DNA of 21,715 nucleotides. Origin: Tritrichomonas musculus. Lineage: Eukaryota > Parabasalia > Tritrichomonadida > Tritrichomonadidae. The notes beneath the pieces are model-generated. The model made no database searches and was not told the origin of the DNA. It saw only the letters and a program-made list of their open reading frames with translations. The stretch covers positions 1 through 21,715 of the forward strand of contig JAPFFF010000487.1 in the NCBI GenBank assembly GCA_039105265.1. The letters run 5' to 3'. Shown here piece by piece: positions 8,063 through 18,156 of the stretch. Numbering within the stretch: the first letter of the stretch is position 1; each line of letters begins with the position of its first letter. A program made the translations under genes and the position numbers.

Positions 8063-9361
8063 TACACCATAACCTTGCATATTTGATTTACATAATGTGA
8101 TTGTCATTCTGTTTACAGTTAATGTGGCTTTCTGTGATGAATATGTTTCTTTGTGAAGTTGAGATTTTGCATCATAAATTGATTGAAGTGTCTGTTTAGC
8201 AGAAACAACTGGTGTTTTAACAATTTGCCAAGCATAATATCTTCCATTCTTGTCAGAATGATTTAATGGAGGTAATGTTACAGCTGGATTATGAACACAA
8301 ATTTCTTTATCTGTTGCACCTGGTTGTAATCCAAATTCTTCAAATTCTTCCTTTGTGTAACTGAAATTGAATTCCAAATCAGTAAGAATATCAGAATATC
8401 CAGTACTTCCATCATCATTATCCCATTGTTCACCAATTCGATATTGAATCTTGTATTTAACAGGTGTTGGAGTTGGTTCGGGAGATGGTTCTGGAGATGG
8501 TGTTCCAGGTCCTGGAATAATTGCTTCATTACCAATTTGAGTAAATTGATGTTTCAAATGACCTCGGGCTTTAATTTCTTTCAATCGTTCTAATTCAGCA
8601 GATGTAACAGAATCATTATCTTCAAGATAAGCCTTTGTTTCAACAACAGTATAAGGGTCAATTGCTGCCCAAACTAATCCTGCAGGAGTAACTTGGAAAC
8701 GAATTGATAAATCACCGATAATACCATTAGGGAATAAATCGAAAGCTTGAAGAGCAAGTAAATCATCAAATGGAACGTTCAAATCAAATTCAACTTGTGA
8801 TTTACCATTAGATTTGAATGAATTTAGGTTAACATAAGTACCTGCAACAGTTTGTGAATATTTTGAAACGTTTTCCCAAAGTGAATGAACAAATCGTCTT
8901 CGCTTTTTTTCAGTTTCTGGTTTCACAGCAGAGTATAGAAATCCTTCTCGAACACATTCGTTTTGCTGATATCCAACACTTACATGATTATGAAGAAATT
9001 ATAAACGGTTGAATAGTTGATTTGAAGATTTAAGTCCGACGAATAATTTGTAGAAGTTATTTGGGTCATCAATTTGTTGTAATTTTGCTAAATCAGTATT
9101 CAATTGTAAATCCAATTTGACATGAAATGTAAGAAATCCTTTATCAACATCAGAAATAAAGTGGCCAGGATGTGTTAATGAGATTTGAGAATATTGTCCT
9201 TGATGAAATGGTGCAGGTTGGTCATGGCAGTCAACAGTTCTGAATGAGAAAGAACGAGTTCCATCATTAGTATTAATCATTTCACGCATCTTATTAAATG
9301 TATCAAGAACGTTTCCTGCTTCAATTTTGTAATTATGTGCTCTTTCGTTGCGATACAACAT
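8063..9361 (-). pseudogene. major capsid protein, double jelly-roll type (Polinton A)
   Basis: The order of segments matches the second capsid gene at 14989-16805. A polar N-terminus is followed by QYSQISLTHPGHFISDVDKG (a stretch on the virion-face strand), then LFVGLKSSNQ and GYQQNECVREGFLYS. In the other copy the equivalent stretches are IWFGFKDARDAVEKYEI and YTQNFACEESFL. Then come FDLFPNGIIGDLSIRFQVTP and a Pro/Ser/Glu-rich linker (PSPEPSPEPTPTP) before a further beta-rich domain. Such proteins form trimers that tile the icosahedral shell of Polinton/virophage-type particles. The ATG at 9361 is the likely start. The gene is interrupted by the 2.2-kb nested unit and has other damage, and is therefore broken. 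It converges on the gene at 5297-5788 and is divergent from the pVI-like gene at 9412. Confidence 0.6.
8471..8512 (-). repeat. Pro/Ser/Glu/Thr linker repeat in the capsid gene
   Basis: Short degenerate repeats coding for P-S-P-E-P-type residues. A closely similar linker (EPTPEPSPTPLPEPT) occurs in the penton-like gene of element C near 19630-19690, so the two Polintons share this linker style. Confidence 0.55.
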
Positions 9362-9397
9362 TTGATAAACAAAAAAAGTACTATTATAGATCTTTTT

Positions 9398-9402
9398 TCA
9401 TA
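9398..9402 (+). promoter_or_regulatory. possible initiator TCATA before pVI-like gene
   Basis: TCATA with its A at 9400 would give a 12-nt leader to ATG 9412, a normal trichomonad spacing. A T6 run lies just upstream. This supports 9412 over 9403 as the start. Confidence 0.35.
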
Positions 9403-9411
9403 ATGAAAACA

Positions 9412-9666
9412 ATGGGTATCGGAATCTTCAAAAAAATGAAAAACACTTTTAAATCTGTAGGTAATAAAATAAAGAATGTTGCAACTAAAGTTGGTAAAGC
9501 ACTTCCCAAAGTTGTCGAAGTTGGTAAAAGAGTAACTAATGCTGTAAAACCTGTTTTGGGTGAAATACCTCTCATTGGTGATGCTGTTAGAGCAATTGAC
9601 ACAGGATTAAATTATGCCAACAAAGGACTTAAAATTGGTAAAAGTTTAATTGATGAAGTGGCATAA
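9412..9666 (+). CDS. pVI-like small basic protein (Polinton A)
   Basis: A small, lysine-rich protein of about 84 residues. It starts MGIGIFKKMKNTFKSVGNKI and is followed by amphipathic helices (VGKALPKVVEVGKRV) and a Gly/Ala-rich stretch (GEIPLIGDAVRAIDTGLNYA). It resembles the small adenovirus pVI/pX-type or minor virion proteins seen beside Polinton capsid genes, and its counterpart in element C is at 16848-17251 (which begins MGFFKLLVKG). Membrane-active or DNA-binding roles are known for such virion proteins; here this is inference. The start at 9412 is preferred because of the MG beginning and the upstream TCATA; ATG 9403 is in frame. It is divergent from the capsid gene (50 bp between starts). 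The frame looks whole. Confidence 0.5.
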   Translation: MGIGIFKKMKNTFKSVGNKIKNVATKVGKALPKVVEVGKRVTNAVKPVLGEIPLIGDAVRAIDTGLNYANKGLKIGKSLIDEVA

Positions 9667-9696
9667 AAATGTTTAAATAACTTTGTTCTGAAACAA

Positions 9697-10160
9697 ATGG
9701 ATTTGAAAGTAATTAATGAAATTACTACTGAAATAAAGAATTTTAAATCAATTGAGGAGTTCAATCTGTACTATCAGAAACACAAAGATGATATGAACAA
9801 CCAGACAACTCAATATCTAAATCGGGTTTACAAAATTGTTACACCAGATTGTGTTGAATACAGAATCACAAAAAAGAATTGTCAAAAAGAGGGAACTAAA
9901 CGAGTTGGGGGAGATATATTTTTAAAGAAAGTTGTCAAAACTAATGAATTGAAAGAACTTGAACATGATGTTATTAAAGCTGATATTGAGAATATTAAAA
10001 GTATGTTCTAACAAAATTTGTCAACTTTTGATAACGAGATTAAAGATTTGAAACAAAGCTATGAACTCAAATTCACAACATTAGATAAAAAATTGCTGAA
10101 TTAACTAATACTGTAAATCAGATTGCCAAATATATTAATCAACAAATGTTGAACGATTAG
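9697..10160 (+). pseudogene. small conserved Polinton protein with coiled coil, broken
   Basis: The first 104 codons (ATG 9697) give a helical N-terminus, then YLNRVYKIVTPDCVEYRITK, a beta-hairpin-like block, then a Lys/Glu-rich helix. Coding character of coiled-coil type (NEIKDLKQSYELKFTTLDKK) continues on the same strand to about 10160. The gene is broken, about two breaks. It lies 30 bp after the pVI-like gene in the same direction, so the two may be co-transcribed. I recall similar small proteins in trichomonad Mavericks, but the function is unknown. Confidence 0.45.
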
Positions 10161-10212
10161 ATTTTATCGCATCGAGGGACAACTGAATGATTCAATGAAT
10201 AAGTGTAAAAAT

Positions 10213-10335
10213 TCAATTTTTTTGTTGTTGATACTTGAGGTTCATGTTGAATACTTCATTTATCCTCATATTTCTTAACAGTTGGTGCAGAATTAATTCA
10301 GGAATCTCCTTCTTATATTCGTTTAATTCAGACAT
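10213..10335 (-). CDS. small ORF, 40 residues, with Polinton-type start context
   Basis: A 40-codon ORF starting MSELNEYKKEIPELI, helical and charged. Its start context is ATTTTT, eight bases, then TAAATG, the same layout as upstream of the polymerase and of all five C genes. That is the main reason to list such a short frame. It could be a small Polinton gene or the remaining start of a larger one. No family is recognised. Confidence 0.35.
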   Translation of the reverse strand: MSELNEYKKEIPELILHQLLRNMRINEVFNMNLKYQQQKN

Positions 10336-10350
10336 TTAATCGAAGCAAAA

Positions 10351-10440
10351 ATGTCCTACGAACAAAAACGAACCATTCATGACGATAAAAGAATGAATCA
10401 CTACGATAGATTACATACTTGTAAACAAGTTGTACAATGA
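10351..10440 (+). other. short ORF, doubtful
   Basis: A 29-codon ORF (MSYEQKRTIHDDKR) that is highly charged. It overlaps the 3' end of the recognisable polymerase region on the other strand and starts where the minus-strand gene at 10335 has its T-run. It may be a remnant of another Polinton gene or just chance. Confidence 0.2.
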
Positions 10441-10618
10441 TATGATTTAGGAGAATGTTGAATCATAAATGTATTGTCATTTAATTGGGCACCACCCATG
10501 TATGTTTGTGAGATAATTGATTGGTAAGCCTTATTTGCATCACAGATTTTGATTTTTGAGAACTTCTCGGTATTCATTCCATCATATCCATAAGAACCAT
10601 TCATTGAGATTTTTAAGA

Positions 10619-10672
10619 ACTTCTCGTTCGCTACGCTCATCTCGCTCTGCGAGCTCGAGCTCTGTGAGAAGT
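10619..10672. repeat. GC-rich palindromic island inside the polymerase gene
   Basis: 54 bases with 30 G/C in otherwise A+T-rich coding DNA. It is bounded by 7-bp inverted repeats (ACTTCTC at 10619-10625, GAGAAGT at 10666-10672) and contains CTCGC-TCT-GCGAG and the perfect palindrome GAGCTCGAGCTC (10651-10662). It encodes a Ser-rich peptide just before motif B. Confidence 0.55.
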
Positions 10673-11495
10673 CGCTTTCAGCGCCATTCTCCTTTGTTTT
10701 CCCAGATAATATATCTTGACGTTTTTTCATAAATTCATTAACAAATTGGTTAAATCCAGTGTGACATTCATATTATGAAACAGATTTAACATCATCGATT
10801 ACCAATCCATTGTCCAATAAGAACCACAAATAATAATTTGAGAAAACCACGTGTTCCCCATGAGTATCAAGAATCATTGTTAATTTACGTTCTTCCTTAT
10901 CGATTGAATTTAAATTGTTTGATTTCATGTAATTGTACATATATGAACCAATTGTTTCTTCATCATTTTTGATATTGATGTTTCGAAATACTGGTGGGAA
11001 ATTAATGAAATAATTGATTTTTGATTTGGGACAAGATAGTTTCACTTCATCATAAAAAACATAGTTCGGTTTATTTGAAAAACGTGATTTGGAAGTTATA
11101 ATTTTCATACAACGTTCTCGAGATTGTTTATCCTTTGCTTCAATCCTTCTGATAAAAGCACCTGGCATGAACATGATTCCACCATGATACTTAATAAATG
11201 GATGTGGATTTGAACTGAATGATGAAGGATAAAGTGAATTAAAATCAATTCCCAGAATATTTGTTTGAACGTTTTGAGTATCATATGAGATTACCTTATT
11301 ATTAATTCCGTCATAGCGTAATTTATTGATATGAGTTTCTCCTTTAATATTTCCTCGATGCATTACATTTGATAACCCACCAGCAATTTTGTTTCGAATT
11401 GTATAGTATTCATCTTCATTATTTATAAGAGTTGGAAGATGATGCAATTTACAATATTTTTTTTAATTGAATTCTCAATGCAGTTATTTTTGGGT

Positions 11496-11640
11496 CATCT
11501 CGTTTTCGAAGTTTATTACATTCAGCACAAGCCAACAAACAATTTGAAAATTCATGTCCAATTTCATTGTTAATTCTGTCAAGAGTTGGTTTGTTTTGGT
11601 ATGTGAAATGTTCTTTACAAAGATGACATTTACCCTTAAT
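11496..11640 (-). other. HNH-like zinc segment within POLB
   Basis: The segment holds C-x2-C (CHLC), then PTLDRINNEIGH, then NCLLACAECN with a second C-x2-C. The D-R-x-N-x-x-x-GH core and four cysteines fit the zinc-ribbon HNH fold. It sits between Exo III and motif A. Listed separately because it is not part of the core polymerase fold. Confidence 0.6.
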
Positions 11641-14600
11641 TGGGTCATTGTAAAGTTTGAGAAATGCTTTATAATCATTGAATGAAACACATTTTGATAA
11701 ATCTCTTTTAACAGGATGAGTAAGATTGTTTCGTTCATCTTGTTTGTAATAATTTTCACATTTGAATCTCCACCATTTAGGGTTTGGCATGAATTCGTTG
11801 TATTTATTTACAGAATTATAATTTTCATGAGGATTGAAATCTTTATATGCCAGAGCATATTTAATACAAGATGCATTCTTTGATAATGAGAGATTGGATA
11901 TCAAATCGACCTTATATTGAGCGTTGAGTTGAATTAAATTGTCAATTGGTTTAATCATCATTTCAACATCATTATCGTTGTAAGCAAGAAGATAATCCCA
12001 TCGAGATTTATAATTCTTCGCATCTTCGAGATAAATTTGGTAATCAGATTCTGAGAGTGGATTTTTTTGGTTAAGATAACTGTAAAAATCGTTGTATGAA
12101 AATGGTTCAGATTTAGATAATACTTCATTATAATAATTTGAATTAATAGCCTCATATGGAAAGATTCCTTTCACAGAATTAGTTTCACCACCAAAATCAA
12201 TACCAAATTGTTTTAATGTACCTCCAGCAACAAATGATTGAGCATCAATAAATCGTAGTTTTGTTGGAAGATGGTCTGAAACGAGAATGAATTGTTTTAA
12301 TGAAGATATTGTTCCAATTAATGAATTTGATTCAACATGCCAGCTCACTTCGTTCCCTACAACTTCGTTGAAATGAGAGTGATTAAGATATTTCTTGAAC
12401 AAATTAGAGTCAAATCTTGATGAATTAAATCCGAAAACAGTTATGGTATAAATATTTGTATCAATATCATAAATTTTATCAGCAGGGAGAAATGATTTGT
12501 CATATTTAATTTTGTCATTCAGTGCTTCCATCGATTGTTCAAACAACCATGAAATCCATTGTGGAATAAAATCTTCAGACTCTCTTAGTGAGAAGTGTTT
12601 TGTAATTAATCCTGAAGATAATTTAACACATGAAGCAACTGAAAGAGGTATTAATCGTGAATTAATTATAGTTGAATCAGAAATCGATTTGTTAACTGAT
12701 TGTTCCATTGTTTCAAAATCACATGTCATATAATAAATGTTGTGTTTCCATTCTAAATCATATGCCAAACAATATTCATAAACAGGATTGTTTAAAATAT
12801 GTGGATAGAATGGAAGTGGTTCCTTGTTTGGAATAAAGTTCTTCTTGAAAACACCATCACAATATTTGACATGAGATTCAAATCGATGTAGGTTTTCAGC
12901 TCCTCGATGAGTGTATGAATGGCATTTTGGACAAATATGTATTTGAGTTAGTTTTTCAGGATTCTTTATGTACATGATATGAATAATTTGGTCTTTCGAG
13001 AAAAGTAATGCAGAATGAGTTGGATAAGATTTATCGAAAAACCATTGTTCAGATAAGTCATAATAAGAAGAATTATCAGTTTTAATAAATTCATAAATAT
13101 TGATATTTAGATGATGTTTCTTAGCTAATTCTTCCATTTGTTCCATCGTTACTCCTTTAAATTCATTGAGAATCTTTAATCCTTTAGATGGAATTTTGGT
13201 GTTATATTCAATATTATGTTCTTTGAGAAGTATTTTTTTCGCAACCTTAGTTCTATCTTGTATTCGATATTTTTGAGTGTTTGCAAGTTTATATGTTTTA
13301 ACATTATTAATTATTATGACATCACTCAAACAGATTGCTAAAAATCGATAGAAAAATAATTTGTCATCTTCATTGTCAGATATTATAAAATCATTTTTGA
13401 TGAATTCTTTTGGTAAATCTTTAATATGTCCAGTTACTTTTCGCATTCTTGAAACAGTAAATGAATTTGAACCAACGATTCAAATCGAATCGCCATTCAT
13501 GAAACATCAACTTGATTATGTTAAGTTGCGGTTTTAATTTAGTTGATGAAGTTGATGTTTCATATGAATTGAGATTCGATTCAATATACATTTTAACATA
13601 ATCAAGGTCCTGTAATGATGTTATTATTATAGGAATTGTAGATTGATAATTTTTCCAATTAATATTTCTTGCTTCATATTCGAAATGGTCCTTTTCTTCA
13701 TTCTCCAAATCATGAACAGGAGTTTCAAATACACCAGATAATTGGAAATGAATTTTGAATGGTTTGAGTTCTCTATCAAATACTTGTTGTAATGATTCGA
13801 AGATTTGATTTAATGATGAAATTTGATTGAAATAATAAATAACAATTGGTGAACCATTGTATTCCTCTTTATCAACATAATCTTTATCATATTTGTTATA
13901 ATAATCCCAAACCTCAACTGCTTTATCGAAATCATGTGGTTCATTAATCATAAGGTAATCATTGTGCTTTGATTTAAATTTGTTGTTGAATTTATCAAGA
14001 TATTCATATAATTCTTCGTTTTCAGGAATGTAATATTCAAGTAAATGGGATTTGTCTTTAATGAGTTTGGGTTCAATTTTCTTGAGATTTGATTTTTCAA
14101 ATTCATTGATTAATTGAATTGCATTTTCAACTGCTTCATTTGCACGTTTAATTGCATCTTCAATTTCATAATGTCGTTTAATTTTATTTTGCTCTTGTTC
14201 AAAGTATTCAACATCAGATTCATTTGGTTGTTCATCATAAAATGATTCACGATTTGCAATATTATTGTTATAATTTTGTTCATTTCGTTTATTCTGATAT
14301 TCTTGATTGATTTGAGATTGTTGTTCATTAAAATACTGAATATCAGATTCATTCGGTTGTTCATCTTCATAAAATGATTCTCGTTTTGATATATTTTCAT
14401 AATTTCGTTCATAAGATTCATTTAATAATTGTTTGCGACGCTCTTGTTCATGAATAATGAAATTATCAAGTTTTATCAGAAAATCATTACTATTATTGAA
14501 ATTAGGATTAATTATTTGTTGTGCATTATGTTGATTAAGATATGTATATAATGTTCTGATATTTCGTAATTTAGCACCTCCTCGATATCGACGAGTATCT

Positions 14601-14698
14601 GCAATTTCAAGATTTTCATTAAGTCCTTGATTAATATTATTAATAGATTCAACAATATCATTATTAGAAAAATTAATAAATGAATTTTGGTTGAAGGC

Positions 14699-14712
14699 CA
14701 TTTATCAAAAAT
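14699..14712 (-). promoter_or_regulatory. T-run/TAAATG start motif, polymerase gene
   Basis: ATTTTT, two bases, TAAATG on the minus strand, with a second T-run directly upstream that gives an eight-base spacing. Confidence 0.5.
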
Positions 14713-14988
14713 AAAAAATGTAGAAAAAATTAATTCCCAAATTAGTTTCGAAATAAATTTTAAAACGAGTGTTTAGCGCTTAATGACAGGACTTGGTTTA
14801 CAACAGATTATGGAGGCTAATTAAAATTTAAACCCTGTGGATAAGTTTTTCGAAAATTTTCAAAATGAGGTTTTGAACTTGGTTTCTGAGGTGGGGAGAC
14901 CTAGAAAAATTATCTGACCACCAATACGAACATTCTATTACTACTATTCTAATCAATGATAAGAATTATTAATACTTACTGTTTTGGT
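14702..14988. other. gene-free junction between Polintons A and C
   Basis: About 290 bp with no recognisable coding sequence. It contains the polymerase start context (14702-14712) and a small hairpin (TTCAAAA-tgagg-TTTTGAA near 14859-14877). The switch of arginine-codon style and the second capsid gene place the meeting point of two elements here. No clear TIR or target duplication was recognised. Confidence 0.45.
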
Positions 14989-16805
14989 CTATTCTGGAGT
15001 TGTTATATCATATGTCCCTAAGCGAACAAGTGGTGGCATTCCATTAGGTTGTACTAGAATAGATGAATCATATAGTAAGCATAATAACGGCGGGCAGTCA
15101 ACCTTAGATGCAAATGTCCATCATCCTGTCTAACATTTATCTCGAAGTTAATTGGCGATAAGCTTGTTAAACCTTGTTGGTATGTATTATCAGTCTCAGT
15201 TGGTAGCCCAATAAAGAAAGAAGACCTATCATTAGAATAATTTCCTACTACAACATCAAAATCATCTTTATTGCATAGTGATGCAACAACTTCTTTATTA
15301 AATCCTGTTTGCTCACCATTCATATTCATAGCATTCTGGCAGTACTCTAAGAATTCCGGATAATCTTGTGTAGTTCCGAATGCTTTAGCTGGGATATTAC
15401 CATAGCCACCACAATTAAGAAAGAATGACTCAAATTTCGGGTTCTTGAAGTATGTATGGTGGGTATGTGTAAGCGGGAATAAACAGAATATGCTATCAAC
15501 AAATCTTGGCGTAATAGTGATGGTTGATTTATCATTAGCACTCTTCAGTTTGTTTGTTGTGGTGTATACTGATAGAGTTTGTGTTGGGAATATTAACGGG
15601 TGAGTAGGGTCACTATATCGTTGAACCAAAGCATTATATATATTATTATTAATACCGAAACATGGAATAACAGATGAGCATTCTGTAGTAGTAAATTCTA
15701 CAACATTGAATGTGCGAGCTTCAGCAATAATATTTTTCGGGTCAGTAACTGGATTGCTGCCAGTTGTTTTACCGCAGGTTGCCCATACTAATATTTCTTC
15801 ACCAACTGGAGTAAATTCTGTAGTAACTGGGTCAAAATGGAAAGCAGCAAATTCTTTGGTATTATTTCTTAGTCTATAATCTGGCCCAACTGGACAGCAA
15901 ACCATTCCAGCTGCTGAGAAATATAATCTTAGTTCAATCTTTCCTGCGAATGCAGGCAATTACTTAATATTAGATAGTGGCAAGAAACGTCTCAGGTCAA
16001 TCTTCAGATGTATTTTTTTCTCGCCAGTCTCATATCCTGTTCCCCAATTAACAACAACGCCACATCTGTTCCCTTGTTTCCCATTCCATATATCTTTATG
16101 CCTAGCTTTAGAATAAATATCATCGCGTTTTGTTGTTTCGTTAGCACAACATGCAGTGAGAAATGATTCTTCACATGCAAAGTTTTGGGTATAGATAGTA
16201 ATACCATTAGCAACTATTTCATATTTCTCAACGGCGTCTCTAGCATCTTTAAAGCCAAACCATATTTTATCGAATGCAAATTGTTGGCCATCTACTGTTA
16301 CATCGGGAACGTTTAATTTCTTGGTTTGGCCTCTTTTAATAGCAAATTTAACTTTAAGGTCTACTTTAATAAATCCATTATATATATCTGCAGTATTATG
16401 TGATGTCGGTGAAATAATTACTGATGTATAAGAACCTTGGGGAATATGTTCTCTTGATGAATATGTTCTCTTGATTTTTGGTGTTGGCTTAGGTATCTGT
16501 TTCGCTGCGCTCAAACATTCTGGTTTCGTTTCACTCAAACATTCTTGTTCCGTTTCAGTTGCTTCTGGTTGCTCTTCAGTTAAACATTCTTGTTCCTAAT
16601 CTGGTGTTGGCACTACTTCCGTTTCCGGTTCTGGTACTGCTTCACTCGAAGCTACGCTTGTTCTTGCTAATGGTTCCTTGCAGGGCCTGACTATATATTT
16701 TCCTTCAGTTCTAGTGGGAAAAACCTCGTATGCATCATCTTCAATACCACGTAACCATTTGTTAATTAACTGCAAACGTTTACTTTTAGGCACTCTTTTG
16801 CTCAT
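14989..16805 (-). pseudogene. major capsid protein, double jelly-roll type (Polinton C), broken
   Basis: The ATG at 16805 has the T-run/TAAATG context. Segments in order: a basic N-terminus (KSKRLQLINKWLRGIEDD), an acidic Pro/Glu linker with repeated ECL(S/T)E units (16500-16620), then IPQGSYTSVIISPTSHNTAD, IWFGFKDARDAVEKYEI, CEESFLTACCANET and KIHLKIDLRRFLPLSNIK. The second jelly-roll half has KIELRLYFSAAGMVC and FFIGLPTETDNTYQQGLTSL, and the C-terminal LVRLGTYDIT stretch ends at 14989. The order matches the capsid gene of Polinton A, but the sequences are only distantly alike. The protein would form the trimeric capsomers of the icosahedral shell. The gene is broken, about three breaks. It is last in the five-gene C cluster. 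Confidence 0.7.
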
Positions 16806-16823
16806 TTAATAAATTAAAAAAAT
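16803..16823 (-). promoter_or_regulatory. T-run/TAAATG start motif, capsid gene
   Basis: A run of seven Ts, seven bases, TAAATG on the minus strand. Confidence 0.5.
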
Positions 16824-16847
16824 GTTCATATTAAATCTCTTTTACAC

Positions 16848-17251
16848 TAATCTGTCGAAGCCAATTTAGATTTAACTCTGATTACTTTATTGGTATCGGG
16901 ATTGTTTGCTCCGTCGCTAGACTTCAAGTTCTTTATTTTAGTCTTAATATTATAATTTTCTTTTCGTCCTTGAGCTGCGTTATTTATTTTAGTTAAAGCT
17001 GTCCTTACTTCTCCGTTCGGAATATATTTTATTGCTTAATCGGCTATATTAGATAATTTGTTTCTCGTTGATTTGCTTAGAACATGCTTGCCAATTCCAC
17101 CAGCAACCTTCCCAATTAATCCAGCATTATTTTTTGCTCCAATTATAATAGTGTTAGATATCTTACCAGCCAAACCTCCTGTTGCTACGTTCATTAGGGC
17201 ATCGGTTCCGTGTGCTAATGCTCCTTTAACCAAAAGCTTGAAAAATCCCAT
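16848..17251 (-). pseudogene. pVI-like minor virion protein (Polinton C), broken
   Basis: It starts MGFFKLLVKGALAHGTDALM at ATG 17251 with the context ATTTTT, seven bases, TAAATG. The protein is Gly/Ala/Lys-rich with amphipathic helices (GLAGKISNTIIIGAKNNAGL). Coding character continues on the same strand to about 16848 with a basic tail rich in Asn and Lys. It lies between the ATPase and capsid genes, 22 and 42 bp from them. Small proteins of this kind next to Polinton capsid genes are compared with adenovirus pVI, a membrane-lytic cement protein; the link rests on position and composition. One or two breaks. Confidence 0.5.
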
Positions 17252-17267
17252 TTATATAATTAAAAAT
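17249..17267 (-). promoter_or_regulatory. T-run/TAAATG start motif, pVI-like gene
   Basis: ATTTTT, seven bases, TAAATG on the minus strand, within the 22-bp gap after the ATPase gene. Confidence 0.5.
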
Positions 17268-17273
17268 AATTAT

Positions 17274-18134
17274 TTATTCAAAGTAATACTTATTAGCAGT
17301 AATATTAGCCACCCATTTTTCGTGTGGTTGTCTGTGCTGAAGATATTGCTGAACAGTTTGTTTGGTATTAAGATTATTATTTGTCTGTTGCAGTAACGAA
17401 GTAAAATCTTCTTCTGAGTAGCCATTATAACAAATTATATCAGTGGCCATTCTTTTAGCATTAATATGCACAAATCGAATTGTCTGGAAGGCCATAATAC
17501 ATGTTATGTTATAATGGCGTGTCTTTGTTAATAGTCGAATGAACTCTGAGTTACCATTCTTCAGCAAGTCTGAGCCAGCACAGTCATCTAAGATAATTAG
17601 AGTATTATAAGGGTATGAAGATGTATTATACTTTACCATCTTGTTAGCAATATAAACTATTCTATCATCTATATCTTGTAGTGAATGCTTATTTATTATT
17701 CGTTGCATTTCTTCATTTGTTTCTTTCATTTTGGTTATTACATGCTTTACCATGGCATAATACTTTATCTTTCTCTTTAGATGTTTCTTTAGATAGTCCA
17801 TCAATTCTTGTTCGGTTACGTAATCTATTTTTGTCTGAATATTTTTACATAATACTTCAGCTGTTTTGTTAGCTTTACCTGATGTTGAACAAAATATTAT
17901 TTTATTATAATATGAGTGCTTAAATAGTTTTTCTGTTATCATTATATGCTTAAATATCTAGTATGATTTGACTGAGCCAGGCCTTCCGATTAAAAAATAT
18001 ATTCCATTTGTGCTGAATGGATAGTCTGGCGATAAAGGTTTGATTAATGCTCCCTCTATTTCTTTCTGATTCTTCTTCATGGTTTGGTTTATTAATGTTT
18101 CACACTTCCTTATTATATGTTTTGTATTAGACAT
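17274..18134 (-). pseudogene. FtsK/HerA-type genome-packaging ATPase (Polinton C), broken
   Basis: A packaging ATPase of the A32-like FtsK-HerA group, which pumps DNA into the capsid. The start is ATG 18134 (MSNTKHIIRKCE) with ATTTTT, three bases, TAAATG. The Walker A region reads FLIGRPGSVKS (about 17955-18000). Walker B reads NTLIILDDCAGSDL (about 17560-17600), followed by a sensor-like stretch (RHYNITCIMAFQTI) with the conserved Gln. Total length of about 285 codons is normal for the family. Neighbours are the integrase gene (22 bp upstream) and the pVI-like gene (22 bp downstream). About one break was seen. Confidence 0.75.
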
Positions 18135-18146
18135 TTATATAAAAAT
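18132..18146 (-). promoter_or_regulatory. T-run/TAAATG start motif, ATPase gene
   Basis: ATTTTT, three bases, TAAATG on the minus strand, within the 22-bp gap after the integrase gene. Confidence 0.5.
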
Positions 18147-18156
18147 AAATTTAGTA

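Larger units (their letters stand above)
10401..14701 (-). pseudogene. POLB: protein-primed DNA polymerase B (Polinton A), broken
   Basis: A family B, protein-primed replicative polymerase, the defining Polinton enzyme. Parts from the N-terminus: a polar, Asn/Glu-rich region with a twice-repeated RESFY-(x)-DEQPNESD unit and a conserved block (ARNINWKNYQSTIPIIITSL), about 13.4-14.7 kb; a Cys/His cluster (CPKCHSYTHRGAENLHRFES) near 12.86-12.94 kb; the 3'-5' exonuclease with Exo I (CDFETME), Exo II (FGFNSSRFDSNLF) and Exo III (AYNDNDVEMM), about 11.95-12.73 kb; an HNH-like zinc segment at about 11.50-11.64 kb; and polymerase motifs A (GIDFNSLYPSSF) and B (KISMNGSYGYDG), about 10.5-11.25 kb. The start ATG at 14701 has the T-run/TAAATG context. 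The gene is broken, at least three breaks. Arginine codons are largely CGA/CGT, like the A capsid gene and unlike element C. Confidence 0.85.
2314..14702. mobile_element. Polinton/Maverick A (fossil, broken)
   Basis: A virus-like Polinton (Maverick) copy. Parts, left to right: fibre-like genes (-), an unknown gene (+), a double-jelly-roll major capsid gene (-), a pVI-like gene (+), a coiled-coil gene (+), a small ORF (-) and a protein-primed DNA polymerase B gene (-). No integrase, packaging ATPase or clear terminal inverted repeats of its own were found, so both borders are approximate (about 2.2-2.3 kb and 14.7-15.0 kb). It is broken, with perhaps eight or more breaks, and two younger elements lie inside it (3281-3765 and 5835-8057). 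The nested insertions and the breaks suggest moderate age, though capsid and polymerase motifs are still easily read. Confidence 0.7.

Noticed and set aside
12497-12733. Plus-strand open frame within the polymerase region
   Set aside because: It lies opposite the exonuclease motifs, which are clearly coding on the minus strand.
14836-14844. Perfect match to the bacterial DnaA box (TTATCCACA on the minus strand)
   Set aside because: A single 9-mer in an A+T-rich eukaryotic context with no cluster of boxes; chance is the simplest explanation.
17058-17396. Plus-strand open frame opposite the pVI-like and ATPase genes
   Set aside because: Antisense shadow of minus-strand genes with recognisable motifs.
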